Source: Urechis unicinctus
Taxonomy: Eukaryota > Annelida > Polychaeta > Xenopneusta > Urechidae
Direction: 5' to 3'
Assembly (NCBI GenBank): GCA_034190875.2
Contig: CM067354.1
Span: forward strand, 8,581,828 to 8,645,827
Length of the DNA stretch: 64,000 nt
The position numbers were made by a program, and so were the translations under genes. Of this stretch, positions 24,830-37,054 are shown piece after piece (position 1 is the first letter of the stretch; each line of letters opens with the position of its first letter). The notes beneath the pieces were generated by a model. It was given only the letters and a program-made list of their open reading frames with translations. It had not been told where the DNA came from and did not search any database.

Positions 24830-25880
24830 CCGTGTCAAGCAGCAGAAGCTGACATTGCCACAGAGGTGGGTGTTGTGTGTACCCCATGGGGCAAACAGAA
24901 GAAGCTGACCTTGACCCAAAAGTTGGTAGTGTGTGTACTTCATAGAGAAAGCTGCAGAAGCTGGCCTTGCCAGAGGCTGGTGGTGTGTGTTACACATGAA
25001 GCAAGCTGCAGAAGCTGGCCTTGCCAGAGGCTGGTGGTGTGTGTTATTCATGAAGCAAGCTGCAGAAGCTGACCTTGCCAGAGGCTGGTGGTGCCAGAGG
25101 CTGGTGGTGTGTGTTACTCATGAAGCAAGCTGCAGAAGCAAGCTGCAGAAGATGACCTTGCCAGAGGCTGGTGGTGTGTGTTACACATGAAGCAAGCTGC
25201 AGAAGCTGGCCTTGCCAGAGGCTGGTGGTGTGTGTTACACATGAAGCAAGCTGCAGAAGCTGGCCTTGCCAGAGGCTGGTGGTGTGTGTTATTCATGAAG
25301 CAAGCTGCAGAAGCTGACCTTGCCAGAGGCTGGTGGTGTGTGTTACTCATGAAGCAAGCTGCAGAAGCTGACCTTGCCAGAGGCTGGTGGTGTGTGTTAC
25401 ACATGAAGCAAGCTGCAGAAGCTGACCTTGCCAGAGAGGCTGGTGGTGTGTGTTGCTCATGAAGCCTCTGGTGGTGTGTGTTACACATGAAGCAAGCTGC
25501 AGAAACTGACCTTGCCAGAGCTTGGTGGTGTGTGTTACTCATGAAGCAAGCTGCAGAGGCTGACCTTGCCAGAGGCTGGTGGTGTGTGTTACTCATGAAG
25601 CATGCTGCAGAAGCTGACCTTGCCAGAGGTTGGTGGTGTGTGTTACTCATGAAGCCTCTGGTGGTGTGTGTTACTCATGAAGCAAGCTGCAGAAGCTGAC
25701 TTTGACACAGAGGTTGATGGTGTGTGTGCACCGTATAGAGCAAGCAGCAGAAGCTGAACTTGCCAGAGGTTGGTGGTGCGTGTGTACCTCATGGAGCAAG
25801 CAGCAGAAGTCGACCTTGTCAGAGGTTGGTGGTGTGTGTGTACCTCATGGAGCAAGCAGCAGAAGTCGACCTTGCAACAG
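24830..25880. repeat. 54-bp minisatellite, about 19 copies, open in both directions
   Basis: The unit runs from 'gaagcaagctgcagaagctg' through 'ccttgccagaggctgg' to 'tggtgtgtgttacacat', period 54 = 18 codons. Because the period is a multiple of three and stops are rare, it leaves long ORFs on both strands, for example an 18-residue repeat 'MKQAAEAGLARGWWCVLH' on plus and 'ARPASAACFMCNTHHQPL' on minus (25650-25114). No gene structure surrounds it. Confidence 0.95.
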
Positions 25881-26648
<768 letters not shown>

Positions 26649-26939
26649 TACATCACGTTCTGCTGGACAATAGATAACACAAACAAATCCAACAAACTGG
26701 TATGAAGAAAATGAATAAAACAAAACTTAAACGTTCAGTATTTACTGAAGAGATAGCAGGACTCTCAGAACCAATTAGATTATTCAAGGGTGGTTTTGAA
26801 AAACAATTCGACAGAATACCTTTTACTCGGGATGGGGTCCTAAATTGGTTACTTAGATAAACTGTACCCAGGGCTTCTATAATAGCCCATCACTGAAATA
26901 TCGATTTTTATCGTATTCAACCAGTCAATTCACGAAGGA

Positions 26940-27140
26940 ACTGTTCTACATTACCGGCCAGTCAGCTTAACATCCGTGGTGAGCAAAATACTGGAAACAC
27001 TTTTTAGAGGCAAACTCACAGAATAAGTTGTTAACTTATTGACTTAAAGAATAACCTGCCTCCAATATCGGACAGACCATAGCTCTATCCTCCGATCCAT
27101 TACAGAAGATAGAAAAGAACGAAACATAGGTGCATTTATG
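26940..27140 (+). mobile_element. Fragment of a LINE-type reverse transcriptase
   Basis: The plus strand reads 'HYRPVSLTSVVSKILETL' (about 26951-27005). This is the conserved 'YRPISLTSVLSKI.E' block of non-LTR retrotransposon reverse transcriptases. It is followed after a stop by 'YRTDHSSILRSITED' (near 27058-27105), the usual 'GFR.GHS...L' block. Both are short and broken by stops. No catalytic FADD box or endonuclease is seen, so this is an old fragment. Jockey-like or CR1-like clades would fit. Confidence 0.65.
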
Positions 27141-29229
27141 TATCTCCAACCAACTGACGGTTGACGACGAAAAGTCGTGCATAGCGAAAATGCCAGATAA
27201 TAGAAAGAAGATTGGAGAAAAGATCCTGACAGGGTCACAAAAATTGAAAGGTCGCTGTGAAATGTTGTGCTTTGTGATGTTGTTAGAATGATAGAATTTA
27301 ATTTGGCGGTTGTTTTCATAAATTTTGTACGTCCCATAGTTTTTGGTAAATGTTTTTCTTCCAAACTTGAATCAATGTTGACTTGCTCTATCCACAGAAA
27401 CTAGAGGTTTCGCTTTGACCTTGACCTGAAACTAGTTCACGGGAAATGTAAGTTTTTAATAATTTAATTGTACAACTGTTAACATTTCCCATTGACTTAT
27501 TGTAAAATTTTAATTTATGTCTTCAGAATGAAAGTATTTTTTTCCCATGACATTGTATTTTGCTAAAGCTATCATTAATCATTCTGAACATATAGTCAAG
27601 TGCGTTAAGCTATCAATTTTAAAAATCGTTTTCTACGAAAATGGGATAAATTTGAAAAAATCAATCAACCCATTTTCTTCGTTTTTGTAACTTTTTGTTA
27701 AAAAATGCACAAGAAGTCGGGGTTTTTCATTATCGCCTGTAAAATTGTATCATAAAGGGGTTCCGCGAATGATGAGATTCCGACCGTTTTGCTTCCACCC
27801 TCGAGGTCATCAAAAAGGTAACAACCGGTATTTGTAATAGTATTGTAAAAGCCCAAAATTATTTTAAAGTAACAATTTAAAATTTACGCTTATGCTAGTA
27901 TTACTCAAATATGCATTTTTTTTTCCCAACACCTCTAGGTAGAAATTTTGTGGTGAGTGAAAATGTTCTTGAGAATTTCATCTGCTTATAAAATGGTTGA
28001 AATTCGTCTGCTTTTCATTACAATTTAGTGCAAATTGATGCTGTTGGCCGCAACAAAATTTCAAGATATGAAGGAATTAAATCGCATCCCTTGTGGTTCA
28101 GAATGAAGCTAAGTTGGATCTGAGACACTGGAGTGGTTTATAGGTTATAAATTACTGTTATCCTTCATGCAACCCTGTCCATAAAGCACGTTGTAACACA
28201 CATCCTCTGATATCGGCGGTGAGCACACCTTAATGCCTCCATGACCCACAATAATGTCGGCCATGATCCCACTGTAATCATCGCTTTTTTCAGTGTTTTT
28301 AGCAGTCTTGTGTTTTAAAGCATGACATAGAAGTCTTTCCAGTTTTGTTTTGAAGGCCATGACCTTGTAATCTGTAATGTACAGCTGCAAGTTTCCGAAG
28401 ATGCTCACGTGGACTAAATTACAACTTTCTAGGTTAATTCATTTGCGAGGAGACAATTAACTAACGATTTGTCTTGAAGTCATGTTTAACTTTGGGGACG
28501 ACGACCTTGCAAACCCTGATGTACGGGAACTGATTCCTCGTGATAAAGTTCATGTGTGTAGCCGTGTTTGTTTCGCTTTATTTTTTGTGTTGGGAACACC
28601 AAATCATCAATGATTCATCGAAATCGGCGCTTTCCAACCACTTATCGAATCCCCCTAACAAAATATGCAAATGGGCATTGACAGGGTCAAATAACAATGC
28701 ATGCGCAATTCCGTTATTTTCTGGTATTATCACCCAAACTCTAGTCTCGTTACGTCTTCCATGTGACATATTTGGCTTAATTTTCATGTACCGTTAAACT
28801 ATTCAATCGGACTCAAAAAACAGCACAACATTCAGGGAACTCTGATTATCAATGCCAAAAATAGGAGGGAATCGGTCAATGATGCTCTTTTTTCACAACA
28901 ATATTTTGATGATATTTTATGAAATGCACCATTAATTCAATTGCTCGCCCTCTAGTCTAAAGAAGTTCAGTTTGTAAGATGAACTTCTGATCAAGCATCA
29001 CACACCACGAGGCTGTGGTATTTTTTCCAAATCTCCGTGTTTATGCATTAAACAGCATTTGTGAAGCGATTGTTAAGAAACATCAGAAACTCTTAAAGGA
29101 TTGAATGGATTTTTATTGAAAGCGGTTCAATTTTTCACACTTCCCACTACAATATAAACACTGTTTATATACCTAAATACACCTAAGATTCTATAATTCC
29201 CTTGATGCATGGCAATCGACCAGATTAAC
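27141..29229. other. No gene seen
   Basis: AT-rich sequence. Short ORFs at 28145-28408 (minus) and 28540-28797 (plus) carry no recognisable motif. From about 28980 the sequence resembles the 3' flank of the sulfotransferase genes (compare 2311-2400), so the duplicated unit starts there. Confidence 0.5.
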
Positions 29230-30185
29230 TTTCATTAGGCTTCAACCAAGGTTACAACCAGCCGTAGTCAGTTCCTGTAAGTTCATAAATTTCTTGTTCC
29301 ATGGACGAAAATAATCTCTTGCAGCGCGTTCTAAATCTGATGGCTATGCCCCTTGCCACTTGCTAAACAGCCAGAGCTCTTTACGCAGTAAAATCCCTTA
29401 TTGCTATCATAGTAATAGAGTTCTTCACACAAAATGGCTACACACCTAAGAATTCTTCCACGTCTGCGAGTGGTCGTCCGGAATTCTGGAAGGCAAACTC
29501 ATTCCCATTCACAATGTGGATTTGTCGACGAGGGAACCATTTGAGCCATTTACGTAGATGTACGTAATACACAGAACGCTGTAGACACCCCGAACCTTCG
29601 TGCAATCTGCCGGAGAAGGAATCCACAAGTAATTCTTCAAAAGAAAATAATTTTGGTAATGTAGATCCTCCTTTCTGATAGCGCATTAGGAAAATGAACT
29701 CAGAAATCATTCTCACATAAGAGTCGCGCACAGTCAGAACAAGCTTCATGCTGTTATTGAAGGCATGGATCCTTTGTGGGGCTGATATAGAATGGAAATA
29801 TTCGGCACTTTTCTCTATTAAAAACTGTCCCTCCTTGGGCTTTGGAAGTTGATCGAAATAAGTTTTTCAGGCCCGAGCTGTAATAATTATCATTAGCAAA
29901 GAAAAATGGCTCATGTGAAGGCGCAGTAATGTCGGGATGCAGAGCCAGGAAGTCGACGAGAGCTCCTGTACCCGCCTTCCTTGCGCCTATTATCACAGCT
30001 TGGGGCATCTGTCGAGTGCTAATGTTCAGTTCCTGTCGAGCCACGTCATGTGCTGTGTAGACATTGGGGTCGATTTCTTCACCTTTGTCCAGTAGCCGTT
30101 CTAAATTCCGAGCTGTTAGTTCAGGTTGTGTGTTATCATGAGATGTTGGTGTGCTTGATTCATTTCACTGGGACGAGCGCCCTGT
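29230..30185 (-). pseudogene. Third sulfotransferase copy, frameshifted and 5'-truncated
   Basis: Minus-strand reading from about 30180 down follows exon 2 of the complete genes from the end of the stem. Blocks visible: 'PNVYTAHDVARQ', the PAPS loop 'GARKAGTGAL' and 'SHEPFFFAND' in one ORF (30044-29754), and the 3'-phosphate region 'VRDSYVRMISEF' in another ORF (29749-29438). The C-terminal 'FRPWNKKF' follows in a third frame near 29290. A frameshift lies in the extra T of the run near 29866, and another follows 'EEFLGV'. Acidic stem and signal-anchor exon are absent. At its 5' end the homology stops abruptly and a 44-bp repeat follows. Same orientation as the left complete gene. Confidence 0.9.
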
Positions 30186-30214
30186 GACACCAGTCATGTT
30201 TGTTGGTGCTTAGG

Positions 30215-30745
30215 TACCGTGGGGTACTATATAACGGTGTATATGCAGGTGCTTGGGGTACCATGGGGTGCAATATTGCAGTGGGTTTGCAGGTGCTTGG
30301 GGTGCCGTGGGTTGCAATATTGCAGTGGGTTTGCAGGTGCTTGGGGTGCCGTGGGGTGCTATATAGCGGTGTGTTTGCAGCTGATTGAGAGCTATTTGAG
30401 GGTGCTCTAGTAGGTGCAAGCGGGGCGGCATGGGGTGCTTATGAGGGTGTGGTTGCAGGTGCTTGTTTCCGTGTTCAGAGGTATCTAACATTGCGCAATA
30501 ACAACTCTCGCCTTCTCGCAAAAGACGGCTTAAATGTGACTGAAGGGTTAATACGTCTAAAATGAATGGACTTGAACGATCATACCCGTGGAAAAAATAA
30601 TCATTATCAGCGCCTGGTATGACAGGGTCAAACAAACGTTAGGACTAAGACACGGGCAGACTACTTGGACTGTTGGGTGCCTTTATCATAACGTCTGGTC
30701 AGACTCCTTGGACTGTTGGGTGCCTTCGTCATAACGTCTCGAGTA
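30215..30745. repeat. Short tandem repeats upstream of NUDT17
   Basis: At 30225-30380 there are about four copies of a 44-bp unit with core 'ggtgcttggggtgccgtggg'. At about 30655-30745 there are two copies of a 46-bp unit with core 'cttggactgttgggtgcctt'. Between them I see no gene. Confidence 0.8.
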
Positions 30746-30783
30746 CAATTCGTAGCTGATCGGATATTGTTTCTCATTGGATC

Positions 30784-33700
30784 ATGGCGACGAAAAATAA
30801 GGTCCTTGTCTACATAAAAAATAGCACCAACACCATTCCAAAGCAGGCGCACTTTACTCAGGTATAACGCGAATGTTCATAGTCAGTATTACTTCATTCA
30901 TGTATAATTTCAATGTAATGGTAGTCAGTTGGCGATGCTGTGTCTGTTACTGCCATGGGCGCATGGCAATCAGTAATGTGACATATGGAATTTGGGGAAT
31001 GGCAATGCGACCTGTCCAACAGGTGTCCAATGTGACCAACCAATCAGGCTTAGAAACTTCGCATCTGACAGCGTCCTCGCCTTCTACTTCTTTCGATCTC
31101 TCACCACGCACGGATGTCATATTGTCAACGGAGAGGAAACTTGCTGACTAACCAAGCTAGAGTAGAGTACATACACTAGCTCTTTCGAACTAAGTACGAG
31201 AGTGCTACTGTATCCCCAGTCTGACGGTAATATACATATATACCATACAATGTCCTGCAGGGCTTCTTGGCCAGGTTGAGATTTGTCCACGTGTTTACTG
31301 CACTTACTAGCCCAACTCTAGACCTATTCTCTTATGAAAACTTTTACATCTTCTGAATTCCCAGAACCTGCTGGCTAGTCAACATGTCAAACTGTCAATC
31401 AATGGACCATCAGCTGTATGTTTTCTTACAGTCAATGTTTTGGCTGTTGTGTAGGGAGATACATGTGTGCCCTGGTGTTGAATAGGGAGAAAAATAAAGG
31501 GTCCAATTGGGATTGTTGATGAAATCATAGTGTGAGGGAGGCTGGGGCAAAGACGGGTATATGTCTTCTTGTCCTACAAATGTTAATGCTAACATCTATG
31601 CAATCAATGCACTTCATTCAGGCCCAAATGACTACATCCTGACTGGTTGGCCATTCCATGTATTTTCCCAGTCCCAGTAGCACAGACCAAGTCATATCCA
31701 TGATGTGTCTATGGTCCCCTTCCTGGGAGGAGGTTGAGCCCACTGTCCTTACCAAGCAGCATCTTGAGATGTACTCAAGATGCTGTTGTTTAATTAACCA
31801 CCTGCCCTCCTGGGGATTTTGGATATCTTACAACCTCCTTTTAAACGCCTCCCATAACACACCATAACGCTAACATATCCCCCATACCCCACAGCGTTAT
31901 ATCATTTCTGAAGGTCTCTTACCTAGACCAACCAGATATGACTCGTGGTGCTGTATCAAGACTTAACATGTAAATACTAAACCACGGCAGCGTCCTCTCA
32001 TCACTGTGTATATCTTCTTTTATTGTTTCTCCTCGAAACGCTAAAGATAAACCACCCTCACACCACATCATTATTCCACTGATATTGCATTCATTATTAA
32101 AGTAACACTGATAAATGAAAACGGACATTAATAAAATATAGATGATATTTTTGCTGTAGTCGCTTCTAGATGCAGTGGAATGTGTTGGCCACCATGCTGA
32201 CCTGTATGCTGCTTTGGAAGACAACAAACTTCTCATCTCTAAAACCAAATGGCTGGAAGGCCAGACAGCTCTCTGTATGAAGGTGAATATCTGTGAGTAA
32301 TGACACTGAATGAATTGTATGTGAATATTGCATGGTTAAGCTACAAAATACACAGGTGCTTGGTTGCAGATATCAGGATTTCCAGTGTTGAGCAGCTAGA
32401 TCTATATTTATAACATTATTTGTGCTTTGATATGTAGTGCTAGCCTCTCATCGTTAGGAGGCCAGACAGCCAAGCACATAGGACCATGTTTATCAGAAAT
32501 AAATATGCAAATATTATATTATTTATGATCAATGAAATACTTTTAGTTGGTGTTTTTATAACTTTAATTATGTACCAAAGTTGTTTGCACCCAGATATAT
32601 TATGATTTAAAATGTTTGTGAAATTACAATGCTATCAAAGAAAAATTGCTTTATAGACGTACCATTGAACTCTTCATATTGTCCTTGTTACAGAGGCCTT
32701 CATTCTGCCCGATGCATAACATGAGCCAGAAGCAGATAGCGGAGCTGCCAGAATCCATCAGGTCTCGTGGCGTCGACGTAGGTTGTGCCACCATTCTAGA
32801 GAGTTGTGACGGAAAAGTCCTACTAACGCGCCGTGCTCTTCATTTGCATACCTTCCCAGGGATTTGGGTGCCTCCAGGGGGTCATGTGGAACTGGGGGAA
32901 ACTGTGAGTTGGAATGTCATTCCATTCTGTGATTGAGCAAAACTACACCCATGCCACTTTAGAGAAAGATTGTTGATCGAGGAAAGCTGTCTATGCCACT
33001 AAATAAATATAGTAGTTTAAAGAGGTGAGTAGTTCCTCCCTCCTACCAAAATTGTGTGCCTCACATCTCTGCTATCCATGACTGTACTTGCTCCTGTCGC
33101 TGTCTCGTGATGGTAGCTACATGAGGCAGGACTTCGGGAACTTCAAGAAGAAACGGGGCTCAAGATATCTACCTCACAATGTCAGAACAACACCATACCC
33201 CTGCTGGCCTTGTGGGAGGTGAACAAATGCATAGACACGTATTTGTCTTCTGTATACCACTAGTCTGCAGTAAAGTATATACTTGTGTATAAGTTGCACT
33301 TGTGTGATTGTGGCTGATTGTTAGGATAGCAACATTGATAGAACTATTTATGATTGTTATAGATATAAGCTTGCCTTGTGTACAAGACACAACCCTGATT
33401 TCTTTCTTGGATTTGGGTAAAGTGTGACTTGGTAATCCTCTAATATGCACTTTTTCATAATCGAGGATTTCCAGAAGCTTTTGTGATGTTGTCTGTGTTC
33501 AGTCAAGTTATCCTTCAAGACTTGCTGCAGGACTTCCCAAACGTCATCATGTGGTTGTATACTTGCATGCTAAGCTCATAGAACCCTTCACCTCACAACT
33601 GTTACAGGTGTGTTTTAAGTGATGACAATGCTATTGACGTTGTGGTTACTGCTGTGTTTCCATTAAGGTTAATATGCCGGATGGAATCAGAAAAGAAAAG

Positions 33701-34308
33701 ACTTAATATTTTTTACCATAACAATCCATGTTTAATGGTATATTTCAAGGCCCAGGCCCAAGAGGCTGTTCTGTGTATCCAATGGATTTGTGTAAGACAG
33801 GGACAAGTGAAGTTAGATCCAGGTGAGGTGAAGTCTTGCTCCTGGTTTGATCGTAATCTCGTGGAAACCATCTTGAGATATTCCAACGAAGAGAGCGAGT
33901 CTGTCTGTGAAGTCCCAGAGGGCCTGCCTCGTCAATTCAGGTACATACACATATAAGGGTTATACCCAATTTGAGGATAATATTGCTTTTTATTGGTCAC
34001 AGTTACATTATTATTGTTTAGGGCTAAAAATGTTTCTGTACGGTGAATATGATCGTGTGAAAAGGTGATCAAAAGACACGAGTCAGTTATAGCGACAAGT
34101 GTTAATGATGTGTCCCATCTTCTTTGTCAGTTTGATCGAGGTGGATGAGACCGGAATTCATAGTGCAGCTGAACAAGACACCAGCGTGTTGTTCAACAAA
34201 GACCCTGGCAGATCACAGGATGTCGAGAGGATTAGCACGGGAACCAAGTTCAGTCTAAGACAATGGCTCCAGGCAACTGGATCTTCAGCTGTGAAGTTAA
34301 ATGTTTGA
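30784..34308 (+). CDS. NUDT17: Nudix hydrolase, NUDT17 orthologue (7 exons)
   Basis: Exons 30784-30861, 32160-32282, 32694-32903, 33117-33218, 33503-33607, 33750-33940 (or from 33756, a 6-bp alternative AG) and 34131-34308. All joins keep phase and give about 328 residues, the size usual for NUDT17. N-terminal '[20 protein letters not shown]' is followed by a segment leading to 'RPSFCPMHN' and '[13 protein letters not shown]', as in vertebrate NUDT17. The Nudix box spans exons 3 and 4 and is complete: G-x5-E-x7-REL-x-EE-x-GL, read as 'GHVELGET' then '[15 protein letters not shown]'. '[21 protein letters not shown]' precedes it. '[14 protein letters not shown]' in exon 5 is also characteristic. 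Nudix enzymes split nucleoside diphosphates linked to another moiety using Mg2+. NUDT17 relatives act on acyl-CoAs or capped RNA in vitro. A poly(A) signal follows at 34658. Convergent with the receptor gene at 35012. Confidence 0.9.
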
Positions 34309-34657
34309 TTTGATGTGATCAACTACACAACTCAGGAATGTCTTTGTTTCTAAAATGGCAATGTCATTTTGACAAAGAGGAGCCCAGCATATATAAGTGA
34401 TATGTCAATTAGAGCTGATTTTTAAGTGTCAATCGTTTCTGATATGCTGGTACCAAATCTACTGTGATGATATAAAAGTTGCTATTTTGCATATAAACTG
34501 TTGGTAGACCTTCCTGAATTAGTCTTTCTGCAAAGATGATTCGGACAGTCAACCGGGCGTGCTATTAATAGTTAGGTAATGCTTTATCGATAGTGAAGTA
34601 AGTTGAGTTATACAGCTAGTCAGGTTTATAAGACGTCAACCATCAGTTGTCAGTATC

Positions 34658-34663
34658 AATAAA
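34658..34663 (+). terminator. Probable poly(A) signal of NUDT17
   Basis: AATAAA, 350 bases after the NUDT17 stop codon. A second AATAAA near 34901 could serve as an alternative. Confidence 0.5.
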
Positions 34664-35011
34664 AAGAATGTGTAAAAGTCCACGTTTTGTTATGAGTGCA
34701 TGATGTACAGGTTCCTGGGATATCTGTATATATCTGTCAGCTGTGATTGAAAGGACATATAGTAACTATAGGATAATAACACAGGAAAATAGATCATTTA
34801 AAGAACTAGAGATTGTATTTGTGATGGAAGAAGCTGGTTGATTGTGGGCTGATTACTGAGACTTTAGCACAAGGTCATAGTACAACAGAAGATGAACATC
34901 AATAAAATGTGTCATAAGATGCTTTACTGTAAAATCTTTGCATCTTTGAACAACCATATTTGACTGAGAAGGAATGTCCATTACATGTTCTGTTATCTGT
35001 ATAACTCGGTG

Positions 35012-35568
35012 TTATTGAGGAGAGCTGGTTGGCATCATGGGATGAGTGGCATCGTTGTTGCCTTGGCTTTCTTCAATAGGCGTTCCCAGTTTGTGGTTTT
35101 TGTGTCGCTTGTAAAAATAGATTCCCAATGAGAGTCCAATGATGATGAGTATGAGCAGAGTGATGATTACAGGTAGGAGCCAGGTGAGAATGTTGCTGTT
35201 TTCTGGTGCATCTGTGGGCTGTTGACTCATGTTGAGCACATAGGCTGTAAAAACAACCAGGTTCCAGTGGATTCATTAATGAACCAAGCTGGTGACGTTT
35301 ATAATTAACGAGTATATATCATGTGAGACAGGTGTGAAGCCAGGGGAGACCCTGGTTGTGAGTAAGAAGAAGATACAGGTGAAACGTAACTCATCCACAC
35401 CAAATGACAGGTCTTACCTGGGCAGCGGTCTGCACACCAGTCATCAAGCACTCCCAAATTACACGTCTCCTCACAGGACTCGCAGATCCCTAGCGTTGGA
35501 TCAAACCACTCCAAGACGCAGTGGCAGCCATGCTGGATTGTGTTGTGGTTGCACGTTACAGGAGCCAT
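35012..35568 (-). CDS. BCMA-like TNF-receptor-family membrane protein A (2 exons)
   Basis: Exons 35568-35418 and 35244-35012 join in phase (CCAG/GTAAGACC and TTACAG) to give 127 residues. There is no signal peptide: it starts 'MAPVTCNHNTIQHGCHC'. The ectodomain reads 'CHCVLEWFDPTLGIC', 'ESCEETC', 'WCADRCPG'. From its second Cys the spacing is C-x11-C-x2-C-x3-C-x8-C-x3-C. The BCMA (TNFRSF17) cysteine-rich domain is C-x12-C-x2-C-x3-C-x8-C-x3-C with 'YFD' at the same place, and BCMA also lacks a signal peptide (type III topology). A hydrophobic segment 'WLLPVIITLLILIIIGLSLG' follows, then basic 'FYKRHKNHK' and a tail of about 30 residues. The tail contains 'PIEE', which fits the [PSAT]-x-[QE]-E TRAF-binding pattern. 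A role as a TNF-ligand receptor is inferred. The tandem paralogue is 36501-37054. Confidence 0.75.
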
Positions 35569-36500
35569 TCTGATGGTATTAACAAAATCAATATGATAAT
35601 CACTGGTTGGACTGGACAAGGTGCTTAAGCAGGTCTCACTCAGACAACGTTAAGTTGGGACAAGATGTATAATTACCATTTATGGTGTTAGAGAAGTTTT
35701 TACTAACTACAAACTTAAATTCTGAACCACCATTATGAAATAATGACAACTACTTACTCTTGTCTCCACTGTGGCTTACTGATTTGTAGAGTCACTGCAC
35801 TACTTTTCAAGATATATGTCAAATTGTTTTAAAAATCAGGATATCATGAATTGAATGGTCACTTCATAACAGGATGCCATGCTTTTTAATACTACACTTT
35901 GTGGTTGTGTGGGAGATAGTTGGAGATATCTTTAATCTGGCCTGTCATAAGTGATTGGGGTTTGACGGGGTGGGGGGGATGGATGTTGTAAGTGGCAGAG
36001 TGGGTACTCCAAATTGACAGGAGCCTTATTGCTGTCTCAATGAGTAGATTTAGACTTTTTATGGGCAGTGTAAAAAATTACCATTCCTGTCAATCTGACC
36101 ACGGATTCTCTGAATATGAAGTAACTATTCCCTCCTTTATACCAATGTGTTCTTCATTTGTGAATTTGTTCACCATTAAGATTCCACACCAAAACAAAGA
36201 TGTGGCACTTATTGATGTATTTATTGATAGTTTGATCCATTCAACAAAATGCATCAACTGTTCATAATGAGGTATAAAAGAAAAACCTATACACAATCAA
36301 TGTGTACAAATAATTAATAGATTCTCATGTTACACCCACTTAGAAGATGTCATCACATAGCTGTCATAAAAATGCATATTATCTGCAGTCAGAGTATCAA
36401 CAAAACATGTATATATCTTACACAAATCCTCATACAATAATAACACACATGGTGGGAGCACATCAGGTATACTATAGTCTCTATAGCATGTTCTTCAAAT
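35569..36500. other. Intergenic stretch between the two receptor genes
   Basis: No coding exon is seen. Reverse-complement AATAAA at 36220-36225 lies about 275 bases downstream of receptor B and could be its poly(A) signal. The promoter of receptor A would lie in the lower half. Confidence 0.5.
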
Positions 36501-37054
36501 TCAAACTACAGAGGTAACGTCAGCTTGGGCTGTCAGGGGAGCTGCCTCGCCCAAATTGTGAGGCTGGATGTCCTGCTTAACTATAGGTGCTTTACTGGAC
36601 TTCTTCCGTCGTCGAATGAGATATAATACTACAATACTGATAATAACGACCAACATCAAGCATGGTACAATAATTGCCAGGTATTCCAAGAGTGTTGGTG
36701 TTGATGATGCTAGTGATGGTGCTGCAGCTGTTACTTCTGAAGAGGTTGTGCTCTCTCCAAGGTGGGTGACGTAGGCTGCAATCAAATACATTTTTTTGAA
36801 AAACGGAAGATCAGCAATTCAAATGAATGTATACATAATATATAGGTTAGTCTCTGGTTTAACCAGCTGAAGAAATTTCGAGATCAGTTGATTGTCTCAC
36901 CTGGGCACCTGTCCTGGCACCAGGCATCAGCTGGTCCGGCTTCACAGGCGACAGAACAGGGTTCACAGATACCGAGGGTTGGATCATACCACTCCCGGTA
37001 ACAATGGCAGCCGTGTAGTGCTGCATTGTGGTTGCAATCAAGTTTCTGTTCCAT
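36501..37054 (-). CDS. BCMA-like TNF-receptor-family membrane protein B (2 exons)
   Basis: Exons 37054-36901 and 36775-36501 join in phase (CCAG/GTGAGACA and TTGCAG) to give 142 residues, starting at 'MEQKLDCNHNAALHGCHC'. An upstream in-frame ATG at 37096 is possible. The Cys pattern is identical to receptor A ('CHCYREWYDPTLGIC', 'EPCSVAC', 'WCQDRCPG'), and the exon boundary falls at the same Gly. There is no signal peptide. A Ser/Thr-rich stalk ('ESTTSSEVTAAAPSLASSTP') precedes a hydrophobic segment 'LAIIVPCLMLVVIISIVVLY' and basic 'LIRRRKKSSK'. The tail (about 33 residues) does not show the TRAF-like motif of A. Clearly a tandem duplicate of A whose stalk and tail have diverged. Confidence 0.75.

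Noticed and set aside
31762-31786. 10-bp perfect inverted repeat gcatcttgag/ctcaagatgc
   Set aside because: Short hairpin inside NUDT17 intron 1 without further context; such palindromes are expected by chance and no RNA gene structure was evident.
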